From assembly GCA_030062745.1 (NCBI GenBank), contig CP099840.1, positions 34,723,101-34,787,100 on the forward strand: a DNA stretch of 64,000 nt, given 5' to 3'. The notes beneath the pieces are model-generated. The model saw only the letters and a list, made by a program, of their open reading frames with translations, ran no database searches and was not told the origin of the DNA. Of this stretch, positions 48,048 to 60,300 are shown one piece after another. How positions within the stretch are numbered: position 1 is the stretch's first letter; every line of letters starts with the position of its first letter. Source of the DNA: Capitulum mitella (lineage: Eukaryota > Arthropoda > Thecostraca > Pollicipedomorpha > Pollicipedidae). The position numbers were made by a program, and so were the translations under genes.

Positions 48048-48089
48048 ATGGGGTGCACCCCAACAAGTTCTCTGTCTCATTTATGGTAA
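48048..48089 (+). other. Upstream ORF in the TAF5L leader
   Basis: ATG at 48048 opens a 13-codon frame closed by TAA at 48087-48089, two bases before the preferred TAF5L start. It overlaps the weaker in-frame ATG at 48083. Whether it is in the mRNA depends on use of the acceptor at 48030. Confidence 0.5.
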
Positions 48090-48091
48090 TT

Positions 48092-48172
48092 ATGTCATCA
48101 AGGAATGGCTCAGATATAAATGACATTGTCAAAGAAGTTGTTCAGACATATCTGAGGAGGAGAAATTATCAT
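48092..48172 (+). CDS. TAF5L: TAF5L exon 1 (LisH-like)
   Basis: Begins at ATG 48092, with an in-frame TGA upstream at 48032-48034. Ends at the strong donor CAT|GTAAGTAT. Encodes DINDIVKEVVQTYLRRRNYH, aligning with the family's first helix and YL.RR.Y motif. Less GC-rich than the later exons. Confidence 0.8.
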
Positions 48173-51100
48173 GTAAGTATTATAATATATGCATGCATGA
48201 TTATTTGTATGGTCTTAGATAAGGTTTATCTTTTGTTGTGGCTATGTCATACCATGACATCATTTGATTTCATTTTGAAATGAGTATGAAACATTTGTGC
48301 AATCAGATTGGTGCATAAATTTTGTGTTTGGATGCTTGTTGCCAAACATTCATTGAGCTACAGTTTGTTGGCAGTATTGATTTTCATGCAGTGGGATGTT
48401 ATTGAAAATAAATGGATGGTTCTTATATTAAATCATCATCATTATGAGCTATCAGGAAAGTATTTTGGCCGATTCATTTCATATAGTTTGTAATTTCAGA
48501 TCCAAATCAGACATTTGTTTGAGATAAGAGGCTTCACTGACAAAAGAAAGCACCAGGTGTAAATCAGTTAAAGTCATAATGAGACAGATAACATTATAAA
48601 GTTGTATCTCTGTACTGTTCAGTGGACCAAATGGTTCATTTTGTTACCATAGCAGGCTAGTAGCACAGATGCTATCTGAATAAGCATAGTATATTACACT
48701 TACATAACATAGCACGGATGCTATCTGAAAATTCAACATCATTATCTTTTGTGCCCAATAAATGATGTTGCTGTTAACTTGCCCCTTGAAAATGGTGCTG
48801 AAGTCCTCATTCCCACCATCTTCTCAGTGCAAAGCAGACCCAATATGTCTGATGCATTGCAATGTGACAGCTCTGTAGCTCCTCGGCTACTTCATTTCAT
48901 GGACGTTAAGTTCACTGATGTGCCCAGTTAAAGGCACAGCAAGGTACCATTTTGACATGAAGAAGGTCAGGATTTGTTTCGTTTTTAACTCTGACAGTGC
49001 AACAGGGACTGCCAGGTCCTGCCAGGTCCTGCCACTGTGCCAGCGTGACCCGGAGCGCATGCCCGGCAGACGGTGGAGGGTGGGGCCGGGGAGGCGGCGC
49101 GCGCCGAGCTGACGCAATCCCTGCACGAGATGGCCGCCGACGGGCTGGCCGAGGCCGCCGCCAGCGTCGCCAACACCATGGCCTACACGGCGGCCACGCT
49201 GGAGCCGGCCGCCGCTGAGTCGCAGTTTGCCCGGTGAGCCGCCGGCCGACACGCGGCCGCTCTGGCCGGTGTCGGCCGCGCCTGTGCGGAGCGCGACAGG
49301 ATTACAATCTCCAGATGCTGTCTGGCGCTTGTCTGGCGCGCTGTCTGTGCAGACAGCAACCGGTCGCTTTTGCGACCTGCGTAGTCTCGGCTGTAGGAGG
49401 TTCCGGCGCGGTGACGTCCAGTGCGAGCTCAGAAGCTTGTCCTTTGCGCCATGACCGGTCCCGTTTCTTGAGGATCGGAAGGGCACCTCGTGGAGTGACT
49501 ATTCTTATCAATGCCCGCTGCGTACGGCGGACTCGCCCGGTTGTTGCTGCGTCTCCTGTCAGGCTGGCATTTGTATTTGTTTATCGATAGCCTTCCATTT
49601 AGATGGGTGTCACACAAGTCACTAAAAAAGCAGTAGTTAAAAGCACTAAAATCAATTACTAAAAACATGATCTCGTCTTTGTGTCCGGAGTGTCTACCTT
49701 ACGCAGGACTGACGTAAAGCTATCTACCGATGGGCTTGTGGGATTGTTGGTGGGAGAGTGTTCCAAGCACTGATTGCCCTATATGGAAACGTTTTCTTGG
49801 TGCACTTCAAGTTACAGTGAGGGAGCTTCAAGGCACCACGCTCTGGGTGGCGGGTCTGGCGTTTTTACACCTCGGTACGTGGCACAAATAGGGAGCGAAC
49901 AGTGGCGGGGATAGACTCGATGTGCACAGCCTTGTATACCTTCAGGCATTCCCTGTCCTTAATCAACTGCCACACCCAGTGTTGGAAAAACTGTTATTTT
50001 CTGGTGTCAGTGAGCACCAGAAAATTTATACTCCAAAAAAAATGTTGCACTCCAAAATGGTCATTTGCCCCCTCCCCCAAAAGACATGGGTATTCCTACT
50101 CAACCAGAGTTTGAAGTTGCCCAGCGTTGATGGTTTACCATTCATACTCGGCCGCTGAAGTACACTCCGAATTCATGGCCAGCTGCCTTCCATCCCACCC
50201 TCCCCCCTGGTCAGTGATTCTGCTGACCTACCGTGTAGACCCAGGAAAATGGTTTGCCCATCCCCCACCAAACGGAGCCGCTGGATCCGCCCCTGCTGGC
50301 CACATATGCTTGCAAAACACCTAGTTAGTCCATGTTTCTCACATAAACGCATGACATTTTATACTCCAGAAGAGACTTGGTACTCCGACACCTGGAAGAA
50401 AAACCAGGTTTCCAACAATGGTCACAGCCGCGGCCATCCTAGTGTGCTAAGCGTAGGTGATATATGATCGCGTCTCCGCGAGCCGATAATGACAGGGGCA
50501 GCGAAATTAACTGACTTTTTGGACGCGGTCAAACTGCAGTTACGTCGGGCTAGCCCAGACGGTAAACAGTGCGTTACATGCGGGAACATGTGCACTCGCT
50601 AGGTGAGATGGAGGGCCTTCGGAGTGAAGTGATGAAGTCTCTCGGCAAGACGGAGGCTGAATAAGATTTCCTCACGACCCCGTCAATATGTTGTCCCATG
50701 CCAAGGTCTTGTCTACTGTCACGCTTAGAAGTTTGATGGATCGAGGTGGCTGAAGTTTTGAGCCCAAAATGTCGATACTGAAGTTGGGTATTTCGCTCTT
50801 TGTAATCTTATTTTTGGAACCGATGATGATGCAGCCAGTTTTGCTGGCATTCATCTTTAGTGAGTTCATGGTGAACCATACACCCGAAATTTTCGTGACA
50901 CCCAAGTGTCACACGAGGGTGGCAAGTTACACCCAAATAACAATAGTTTTCCACGCCCGCTTAACCTGTTCTGCATGAATTTTTCGCTCTCAAATGCTGA
51001 ATTATCTGAAAACAAGGGCATTAGTGGGGAACCTTGGTAATCAAGCATTATTTCAGCAACGTACATGTTGTAATGCAATCCAAGTAACGACAGTGGATTG

Positions 51101-54100
51101 GAAACGCGTAGTAGTGAGTACCTACCTACCTTTCCAACCTCTCACGGGAAAGGGCGTAGTGGAGGTCTATTGAAAAAAAGTCGTCGACTGATTCTCCGGC
51201 ACAGGAGGTGCTGTCTCTTGAAAACGCATAAAGTTCATAGTTAGGCGCGCTAAATTAGCAAAACTGGGGTACCAAAGAGAGTGGAAAATCCCTCGCTTTT
51301 GGCAAAAGTGGGCTCATGAATCATTTGATTCCGAATTGTGACACACTGATTCATGATATCATGAACCTGAATAAATAGAGCTAGTTTCAGCTGCGGGATT
51401 GCGTTTTCTTATTGGCAGTCTGCGTAACCACCATAATTTCAAATGCTCCTTTATTTTGGCATGGTCACGTTTTCGAGCAACGTGTGGCTTTATAAGTGAA
51501 TGGAATGATACTGAACTGTCACCAGCAACAGGAAGAAGCTCAGGGATATTTGTATATCAGTTTCGTCTTTTTATCTGCCCCTGGACGCTGCAAAAATTGC
51601 TCGGATCCCGGAAATACTCTGCGACACCCAAACCAGAAAATAGGCAAAACTAGCCACCAAAGACTGAACATGAGGTAAAAACAAGTGTGATAGCTGCAGA
51701 TAAATTTATTTAACATAATGGTACACCTTTAGCCAAAAATGGGAATTGTAAAACTATAAGATTAGGAGATTGGCTACGTACAAAGCCAGTTTGGGAGGAG
51801 GGCAAATTTATAGTATCTTCGTGCACATCCAGTTATGACGCGAATGCGACAAATGTCCGATATGAGCTTGGAAAGCAGACGACAGTGCATGTGGTCAAGC
51901 GTATGCTGTACGTGGCGGTTTCATGACGGTTGGAGTTGGCCTGTTAAGCTCCATTTGAGGAAATGTTTCACTAAGACCCTGCAAACTGAGACGCTGGTTC
52001 AAACCCCAGATCGTTTAAGTACATTCGGTCACTCCACACTTGTGGGTAAACAAAGGACAGGCAGGTTGGGTGGTTGGGGCTGAGGCCGGTCATAGCATTT
52101 TGCCCATAGTAATCTTTACTTAGTGCACCACCACGGCCAAAATCCAAGGTTTCTGGAAAGATTCTACGGCGCAAACGCATATGCTCGTGACGTCACAGAA
52201 GTCGAAATATAAGTTCCGTGGGCCCATTGAAATCATTTTTGTCTAAGTTTTTGACGCCGTTGTTGGCTAACTGGGTGAAAGACTGTGGGTATGATGAAAG
52301 ATTGTAAGCAAAGTATCGTGTGGCAAAAGACAGCATGAGATAAATACAAAAAGAACAATGTTGCGCCGAAGGTGCAACCTCGCGCCGGAGGCACGGTATA
52401 GGATTCCAGAAGCCGCAGGCCGAGAAAAGAGTGCAGTCTGTCCCACAAAGAGGTCAGTTAGGTCGCGCGAAGTTCGGTATTAGGTTGTATGTTAATACGG
52501 ACCGTGTGTTGAGCGTTTTACAGTACCGCGCTACCGTGCCCGTATGGCCCGCACCACGCGCGCGTCGTTCGGAAATGACGGTTTGTTTACTACCTTAAGT
52601 GGATGATTATTCCTTCGGGCCCCGGCGCCAGGCGGCACCACCTTTAGATGGATTGCCTTGTTGGAGTTGTTGTTTAGCTGTCTAAGAAACCTGATAACGT
52701 ATAATAATAACATGAAGTAATATTTAGTATATTATTGGACGGCCAGCCCAGCACACGGCCCCTATTGAGATATAGCTTAATACTGCGCTTCGCGCGACCT
52801 AACCTCTGTGTTGAACAGAGCCAAGTCCCATTGCACCACTGATCGACGTGCGGCTCTTAGTGCCCTATACCCCGCCTTCGGCGCGACATTTTTCCTTTGA
52901 TATATATGACATATGGTCTTTTACCGTACGGTACTGTAACACGGTCAGTAGACCGATCCAAAAAAATATTTTGTTTTCTCAAAACTAATGCGCAAAAACG
53001 GTTTCCCATTGTTTGATGACTCTTAAGACGTGCCGTAAAGGAATTACACAGATAAGTGGAAATCCATGGAGCTCAAGCTGTTTTAGAAAAAAACATGTTT
53101 TGCATTTTGGCATTTAAGTCTCCGTTCAGTTAATCATAGAAAACAGAGAGCTAATACCACGTATTAAGCCGCTGTCATTGTACTGCACCGAATTCGGCAA
53201 TTTCATTGTAATCGTGTTTACTGATCATAACACGTTGACAGCTTTACATTAATTGTTTGGGGTCCGGGGTTCGAATCCCGCTATTTCCTACGTTTTGTTT
53301 TTACCTCGGTGTGAAGGGCGTTGATGTTCTCAGCAAACATCGTTCAAAAACCATCGAGGTTTATTGATTGTTGCCTGGTGACGCACGTATAATAAGCACT
53401 CCTTAACGCTTTTTCTGTGCCTTGTAACACCAGAGCTTTTCAAAACTTTACATTAACGCAACTTTCGCTGAGCTTGAATGTTTTTGGCGGTGATCTTTAT
53501 GATCTGCGTCAAGGCCTACAACTGATCTTCGTCGTGAGTTCTGTCAGCGAAGTCCTATATGAGCTTTATTGCCCTTTCGGCGAGATCATTTTTATACTTG
53601 ATGTTTCGTGTGAACTCTTCGAAGTCACGATATTAGGAATCTAACTCCCATTGGGTCTCGCTCCATCCAGTATGGCTCCACGCTGAGGATTTCAGAGGCG
53701 CACCATGAGTTCGGTCCCACGAGGCCGGGGAGTCTGGTAGCTGCTGTCAACTTCGGGAACACGGGCTTGCCGAGGACGAAGCTTTCTGGCCTTGGTGTGG
53801 TGAGGATTCGCGCAGCCATCTCAGCTTTCATCGGTGGCAAGATCTGCCGGCTGCACAGTGCTAGGGGCGTCACCGCCTCCGTAAAATACCACAAGTGGCG
53901 CGACAGAGCCCGCTGAGCTGCTGTCGCGATCGGGGCACATTCAGTCGCATTGGAGTATTCAGAGAACATGTGGTAGAGCTTGGGATCGTCAGCTGGAGCT
54001 TCTGCCTTACTTGGCAGCTTCAACTAATACGGCACGTACATGAGCGCAGCAAACTGACACATTGTTGTTGTTGACCTCGAGCTGTTTTTACGTGTGTTTT

Positions 54101-57100
54101 TTACGTTAGTGTCTCCACTATACCTCATCTGGTCGCTCCATGGCAGCCTCCATGCCACGGCAGATGGATGGCCTCTGTGTTATCCGCGTTCAAGGTTAAC
54201 AGTGTAGTAGCGGTTAATAATGTAGTATCCTATATCGCGCCTTCGGCCTAAGTCTTCTGCCTCTCATTTCAATGTTTATCTCATACGATGTTTTGTCATG
54301 CGACCCTTTGCTTACGATTCTTTTGTCATATGATTTCTCTCACAGTTACCCAGCAATGGTGTCACCAAACTGTTGACAAAAATTATTTCATTGGGCCCGC
54401 GGAACTTGTATTTCGACTTCTGTGACGTCACGAGCATTTGCATTTGCGCCGTAGAGTCTTTCGAGAAACCTTGGATTCTGGCCGTGGTGTTACACATCGT
54501 AAAAATTACCTTTCCCCCATTTGTGCGCGTCCTTGACAAGCATATCAGCCATGGCTTTTTACTGGTTTTGTATGTAACGTAAAATTTTTACCTCTCTGCT
54601 CACCTGTGTGATGGTAAAGCTGAGAATATGCATATTTGGCATATTTGGTCCAAAAATTGTTCATACTTTATCTGAAGGCACTGTTGTATTTCTGTGGCCT
54701 TGAGCTATCCTGAGCTGTTACAGCAAGATACCTAACTATGAAAAAAATTATTTTCTTGATATGTAAGCTGATGTTACCAGCATTTAATTGATGTGCTCTA
54801 ATTGTATGTCAACGCGATTTGAGGGAAATATATTAAAATGTTACTAACGCATAACGCAATCTGCTTGCCTCTTCAAGAAACGAATTCGTTTTAAACCATG
54901 TTTAAGGCTTCAAAGCTGGTTCCAGAGCTAAGGTCCGAACCATACTCGCAGCGCCTCAGAGAAGTGGACGTGCCCTCACTGTCCCACCTCCGGCTGCGGG
55001 AAGATATGATTTTGAACCTCTAAATTTTGGAAGGCCCCATAGACGCGAAACTGGATCTTCAGCTGTCGACTACCAGAAATACACGAGGCCATCATCTCAA
55101 GCTGAAGAAATCTAGAACAAGGTCCCTTTCCAGGCGACGCTTATTGACAGGGCAGTAAACGCAGCAGTCTCCCATCCCACATCTCCTCCGCCCCGTCTCT
55201 GAACGCCTTCAAGTCCAGGTTGGATTCTCATTACAAAAACATTCAGGATATATCTGTATTTGACGAAGAGCAGCTCACCAGAGCTCCAAATGACCCGGTG
55301 TTGCAAGGCTAGTACGTCTAAGAATCCCGTGTACTCGGAGGTTAAAGTAAGGTAAGGCTCTTTTTCCCCTCTCGTGGCTTTTTTTGACTGGAATTTTCTG
55401 GAATAATGGAATAATGACTGGAATAATTTTCCTCTCCGACATCGTGGCACAAATTGAATTTTGGGGCACTGGTGGACCAGACTTCGACGGCGTGTAGAAA
55501 ATTTCCGATACGATTTTCAGATTTGTCGCACTTGGCTAGCAAGGGCACGGTCGAGACTTTGGATGTCGACGGCATACGACATCGACGGGCCGAAAGGGAG
55601 AAACATAAGTTTCTATCTTTCGGAAAAGAGAAAAAAGGAGAAAGGTACCATTTACAAAGATGCTGAATATGGGAAGGCCGACCACAGAGTCCTAACGCTG
55701 TCCTGGATTAGAAGTCTGTGCTCGCTAAGCTGATTCTGTTCTCGCTAAGCTGATGATGTTTTCGGCAGGTTCAGAGCGTGGGTGCTGGATTCTCCCGATC
55801 CCTATCAGTCGACGCTCCAGAAGCTGCTCTTCCCCGTCTTCGTCAATCTGCATCTGGAGCTGGTGCTTGGAGGTCACAGTCCTGCCAGGTACGGTCACAG
55901 TCCTGCCGGGTCCGGTCACAGTCCTGCCAGATACGGTTACAGTCCTGCCGGGTACGGTCACAGTCGTGCCAGGCACGGTCTCAGTCCTGCCAGATACGGT
56001 CGCAGTCCTGCCAGAGTTATACAATGGCAAATGAAATATTTGCTTTGCTCTTGTTATTTCCCGGTTAATGCAATTGTAAGCAGCTTTATTAATGGGTGAT
56101 TGTTGGTGAACATTTCTTCCTCACCCTTGGCCCCACACACATTTTGGAATTTTGGAATCTTTTACGCAATGAGTATTGACACTCAGTACAATATGAATTT
56201 GGACACGTTGCTCTGTGCCCATGCATAAAGATGTCATGCAGTACACGACACACCTTACTATTGTCCCCTAATACTACCCGACGATCTTAAGCAAGCCGTG
56301 CGATAAGACAGGATCGAAGACTTGGCTACTGCATTTATGACAAAAAGTAAACTAGCGCGGTTCTTGTTATTTGGCGTAAAATTGAATCGTGAATCGATTT
56401 GTGAATCGAATCGTGAATCGTGATTCGTAAATGGAATCGATCTCTTGCGTTTAAATGTGGTCTTTGAATGAGAATCGAATCGATTCTCTGTTTGCCATTG
56501 TGAATCAGAATCAGGACCAGAAATACTTTCTTGGGCCGTGAATCAGAATCGAATCGACTCCCAATGGATCACTTACAAATCTACTGCCAGGTACAGTCAC
56601 AGCTGTCCAAGGTTCGACTAGTGTCCCTAAAGGAAAGAACGCTGAAATGCCTGGATTTTCTGTGACATTGTGTCACCCGAAGTTCGAATGATCTGTGGAT
56701 AGTGTTGGAGAAGGTGACGTTTTTGGTGTCTGGGATACAAAAAAGGTACGCCAACCCCCCCCCCTCCTTTTGTACTCCGAAGACCGCCATTTTTCCATCA
56801 TCAAAAAGCTCTGTTATCAGCATTTTGACAAGTAATTTTGTGTCTCAGATGCTCCTGAAATAGCTCAGTCTCTGACCGCATTAACGAAGAAGCACCTCTG
56901 ATGCCGTATATTCTCCATGTCCAACAGCTGCAGTAAAGAGAAGTTGTGTAGGAATGAAAATGAGTTATTTAATGAGTGTCACATTATGCTTCCTATGCGG
57001 ACAATCTATCATTTATATTGGCAGCTCTGAAAGTGATTATGTTGTGCGTTTTTGAAACTGAATACGTTGTTCACAAATCATCTTTCGGAATATCAGGATT

Positions 57101-57307
57101 TGCAAATGCATGAGTACAGATTGTTCTGATAGGTATTGGTATTGGGGGTGTCTTTTTGTGTAACTGACGGGAGCCGAGCCGAGCGCCCGACAGGTTAACC
57201 TCCCTCCAAATGTGGGTTTCTCAACATATTCAGCCCACTTTGTTTGGGCCAAAGGCGATTTTATTTTTTTATTCTTTTGTTCTCTTTACGTACACAATTC
57301 GTATACC

Positions 57308-57362
<55 letters not shown>

Positions 57363-60300
57363 CTAGGGACAGATGTAGATATACACGCTATTGATATATT
57401 TATCCTATCACTGCAGTTGTGTCAAATTTATGATGATTTGTTCTGTATTTTTATTCCAACCGGCTTTTCTGCATATAGTTGTGATTTCAAATTTGTTTTC
57501 TGTGCTGCTTGAATCAGCCTAATCGGAAGTTTGGTTCTCTAGACAGTGTGGGCGTTAAACGCCCTCCCCCCACCCAGTCAATGTAAAGTGGCGAAATACA
57601 CCTAAGTTATTACCGGGGTAACAGCGTAATCGGGCGTTATGAATTAATTTCACTTCATGGTTTTCTGGACCTGTTTTTTTTTTTAAATTATAACACCGTC
57701 TCAAACTACGAGGCAGTATCATGCACGTTCGGCTTTCTTTAAACGTATGGGGCATTCAAGGACAAATCGACCAATCACGTACCAAAATTAGCACGTCATA
57801 GTCTCAAACTTTGATGAAATTTGGTCGGTAGGTAATCTGTGGCCGAGATTTCATATTTCGACTTCTTAGTTCGGTCAGAGTAGCGGTTTTTGTGCTAGAG
57901 GAATCTGAAATCTTGAGGTTTGATGATTTTTGGCCAAATCCTGGGTGAAATAATGTGAGTGAATTCAGTAATTAGTGAACACATTTTCTAAAGCAGGTTG
58001 TCGTGATGAGACCGAAATGCTGCATCTTTTGCTATTTGTATTGCTCAAAATGTCTTCCTTTTTACTTGACCTTGAAATATGTTTTCAAGGTCATATTTTG
58101 AAGATGTGGCCAGTGATTCCTATTGAAGATTGAATGTCTTCCAAAGAATTCTCATTTGCTGTAAATTGAGAAAAGTTCCTCATTTTAGCTTAAAATGTCA
58201 CAGATTGTACTCAAAATTCGAGATGCTTTCACCGAAAACGTCTATATTGGGAATTTCCGACCTGGACCGGCAAAGAGTAGTATGGACAACCGGCGAAAGC
58301 AGGTCTGAACACCCAAGGCCATTGTTTTTTTTCATGTTTATATCGCAAATTCCGTAATCTCATTATATTTAATGTCATCTGTCGCCCGCTGTGGAGATGT
58401 AGTTATATTTTCTCCACGGTAGATGGCCGTGCCGTATGGCCTTGGCCCAAATTATACGCCGCAGGGAAATGCGTGGCGGGGGCGGTAAAACGTTAAGGTT
58501 CAGTTCATAGGAATGACGTCACCTAGATTTCGATGACGTGACACCTCGACGGACTCGACAGCAAATGCAGTTAGCTAACTGCGCTCAGCCGATCATATCC
58601 CGCAGTTCGTTTGTAGACTTTTGTTTTGAGGTGCGAGATTTGTAATTACTATCGATTGGGCCAGTTGGGAAGATTTTGTGCTTCTTTCAGCTGCGCCATT
58701 GGTCAGGTCCACCTTTCCCGTACCAGGGGTCTGAACACCCTTCCCCTTCCAACTCGCGAACTGTAACAATAGGAAAAAACGCCGTAAAAGTAGGTCTTAC
58801 GTCATGAAAATAAATCAGTTAAACTAAAAAATGCCATTGTCATTCGCAAACAAAAGTTTGTAGTTTTGCGACGCGCTCTTCCTCTCGCGTCATGCAGCAA
58901 CAGACGGAGCCTGCCTGCTGTTTTTTTTCAGCCCAGTCGTATCATATCAGCCCCAGTCAGTTCAGCCGTAATAGCAGAGGAGGAGACAAGCAGCGTACTG
59001 CCTTCTTTGTTCCACAAAGCCCAGTGATAAACATTGACATACATTCTTTGTAACTGGCGGGGTTTGAAACGCACACCTCCACTCCCTGATTTGTGTATTT
59101 ATATGCCAAAATATTAAACCAGAAGCATTTTACGTGCCTTTTCAGCTTCCGAGCCAAAGTTTAGATTCAAATAGGTCCTTGAATCGAGGTGACTTCCAAT
59201 GATGTCAAGTCACCTTGACCCCCTAGAGTTCGATGAGTCGTACACATCAGGGGTAAAAAAACGTTATTTGGGGTAAAAAAGCAATTCATGTCATAAAACT
59301 AAAAAAACGTAGTCCCAAAATGCTTGCAATTAACTCAGAAACGAGACGAAAAAATGGAAAATAATTTGGGACTCGGCCTGACCTCCGTTGCAATGACTGA
59401 GGTTAACCATCGTTTGTCATTTATGCTGATGATGTCGCGCTTTGTCTCTCCACTCCCAGATGCATTTTTTTTTAGGAATAAAAAATACAGGAAATGGAAT
59501 TTGTCGAAAAAGGTTAAACCTTTTCTTGGCCTCGGGTTATTGACCTAATCGTTTCGAGAAATTTTAGGGGAATTTTTTAAGGCCATCGGCAATATAAGGT
59601 CAGGTACCAAAACACAATTTGATATTTTTGAATTTGTCAGTATTATGGCAGTCTAAATTATTTTTAACATGGGTCCCCTTAACTAGACATAGGTTATTTA
59701 TCTGACCCGACCCAAATTAACATTTGTCCAAAATGTGCGGAATAGGTCTGAAAAAAGGCACTGAAAATTTGGCAGCACCACGCGCCGCCGTTTTCGCGCT
59801 ATTCTGAAACACCCATGGGGTGTGTCCAAACACATCGGCAGCATCAAGGACGCCGTTCCCGACCGCCGGGAAGACGATGGAAACGACGATGGGGTGCCAC
59901 ACCTCAGCAATATTTTCAGTAAATAGATGTTCAACGCTCCTGTTGTAATAGCAACACCATGCCACTTCCTGGTCGTTTCTAGACACGATATTCTTTTTTC
60001 GGCACTAGCTCGTGTATATGTGAGACGAACACACGTCAGCTTCAGCTGGGTGTAATTTCCAAACCACATGTCCTCCGAACTTAGTACGTAGTGCACGTGC
60101 AAAGTACAGGAGAACTTAAGTTGAACTTAGTACAAAGTACGTGAGACTTGTTCCATTGAGAGAAGTCGGAAAATATGGCTTCGTGATCAGTTACCTCAAT
60201 GCAGTAAAAAGTTGCTAATGCGACCAGTTTGGCCAAATAGCAACAGTTTCAGGGTCCATGCACGACCTCTGAATATTGTTTTTTTTTTTAAAAAATCACT

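Larger units (their letters stand above)
52110..54512. mobile_element. 2.4 kb fold-back element with ~330 bp inverted arms
   Basis: The left arm 52110-52440 and right arm 54180-54512 are inverted copies. Shared words are CACCACGGCCA.AATCC, CTCGTGACGTCACAGAAGTC and GGGCCCA.TGAAAT. The exact ends and target duplication could not be fixed. A smaller fold-back lies inside at 52455-52812, and an ORF of unknown function at 53625-54023. Confidence 0.75.

Noticed and set aside
48887..49486. 199-codon minus-strand frame
   Set aside because: It overlaps TAF5L exon 2 and its GC-rich flanks. The plus strand has splice sites and family motifs; this frame has neither.
53240..53300. tRNA-like GGTTCGAATCCC (B-box) sequence
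   Set aside because: The T-stem pairs poorly and no A-box lies at the proper distance upstream, so neither tRNA nor SINE is called.
59698..60102. 134-codon minus-strand frame in TAF5L intron 3
   Set aside because: No family similarity, no splice context and ordinary composition.
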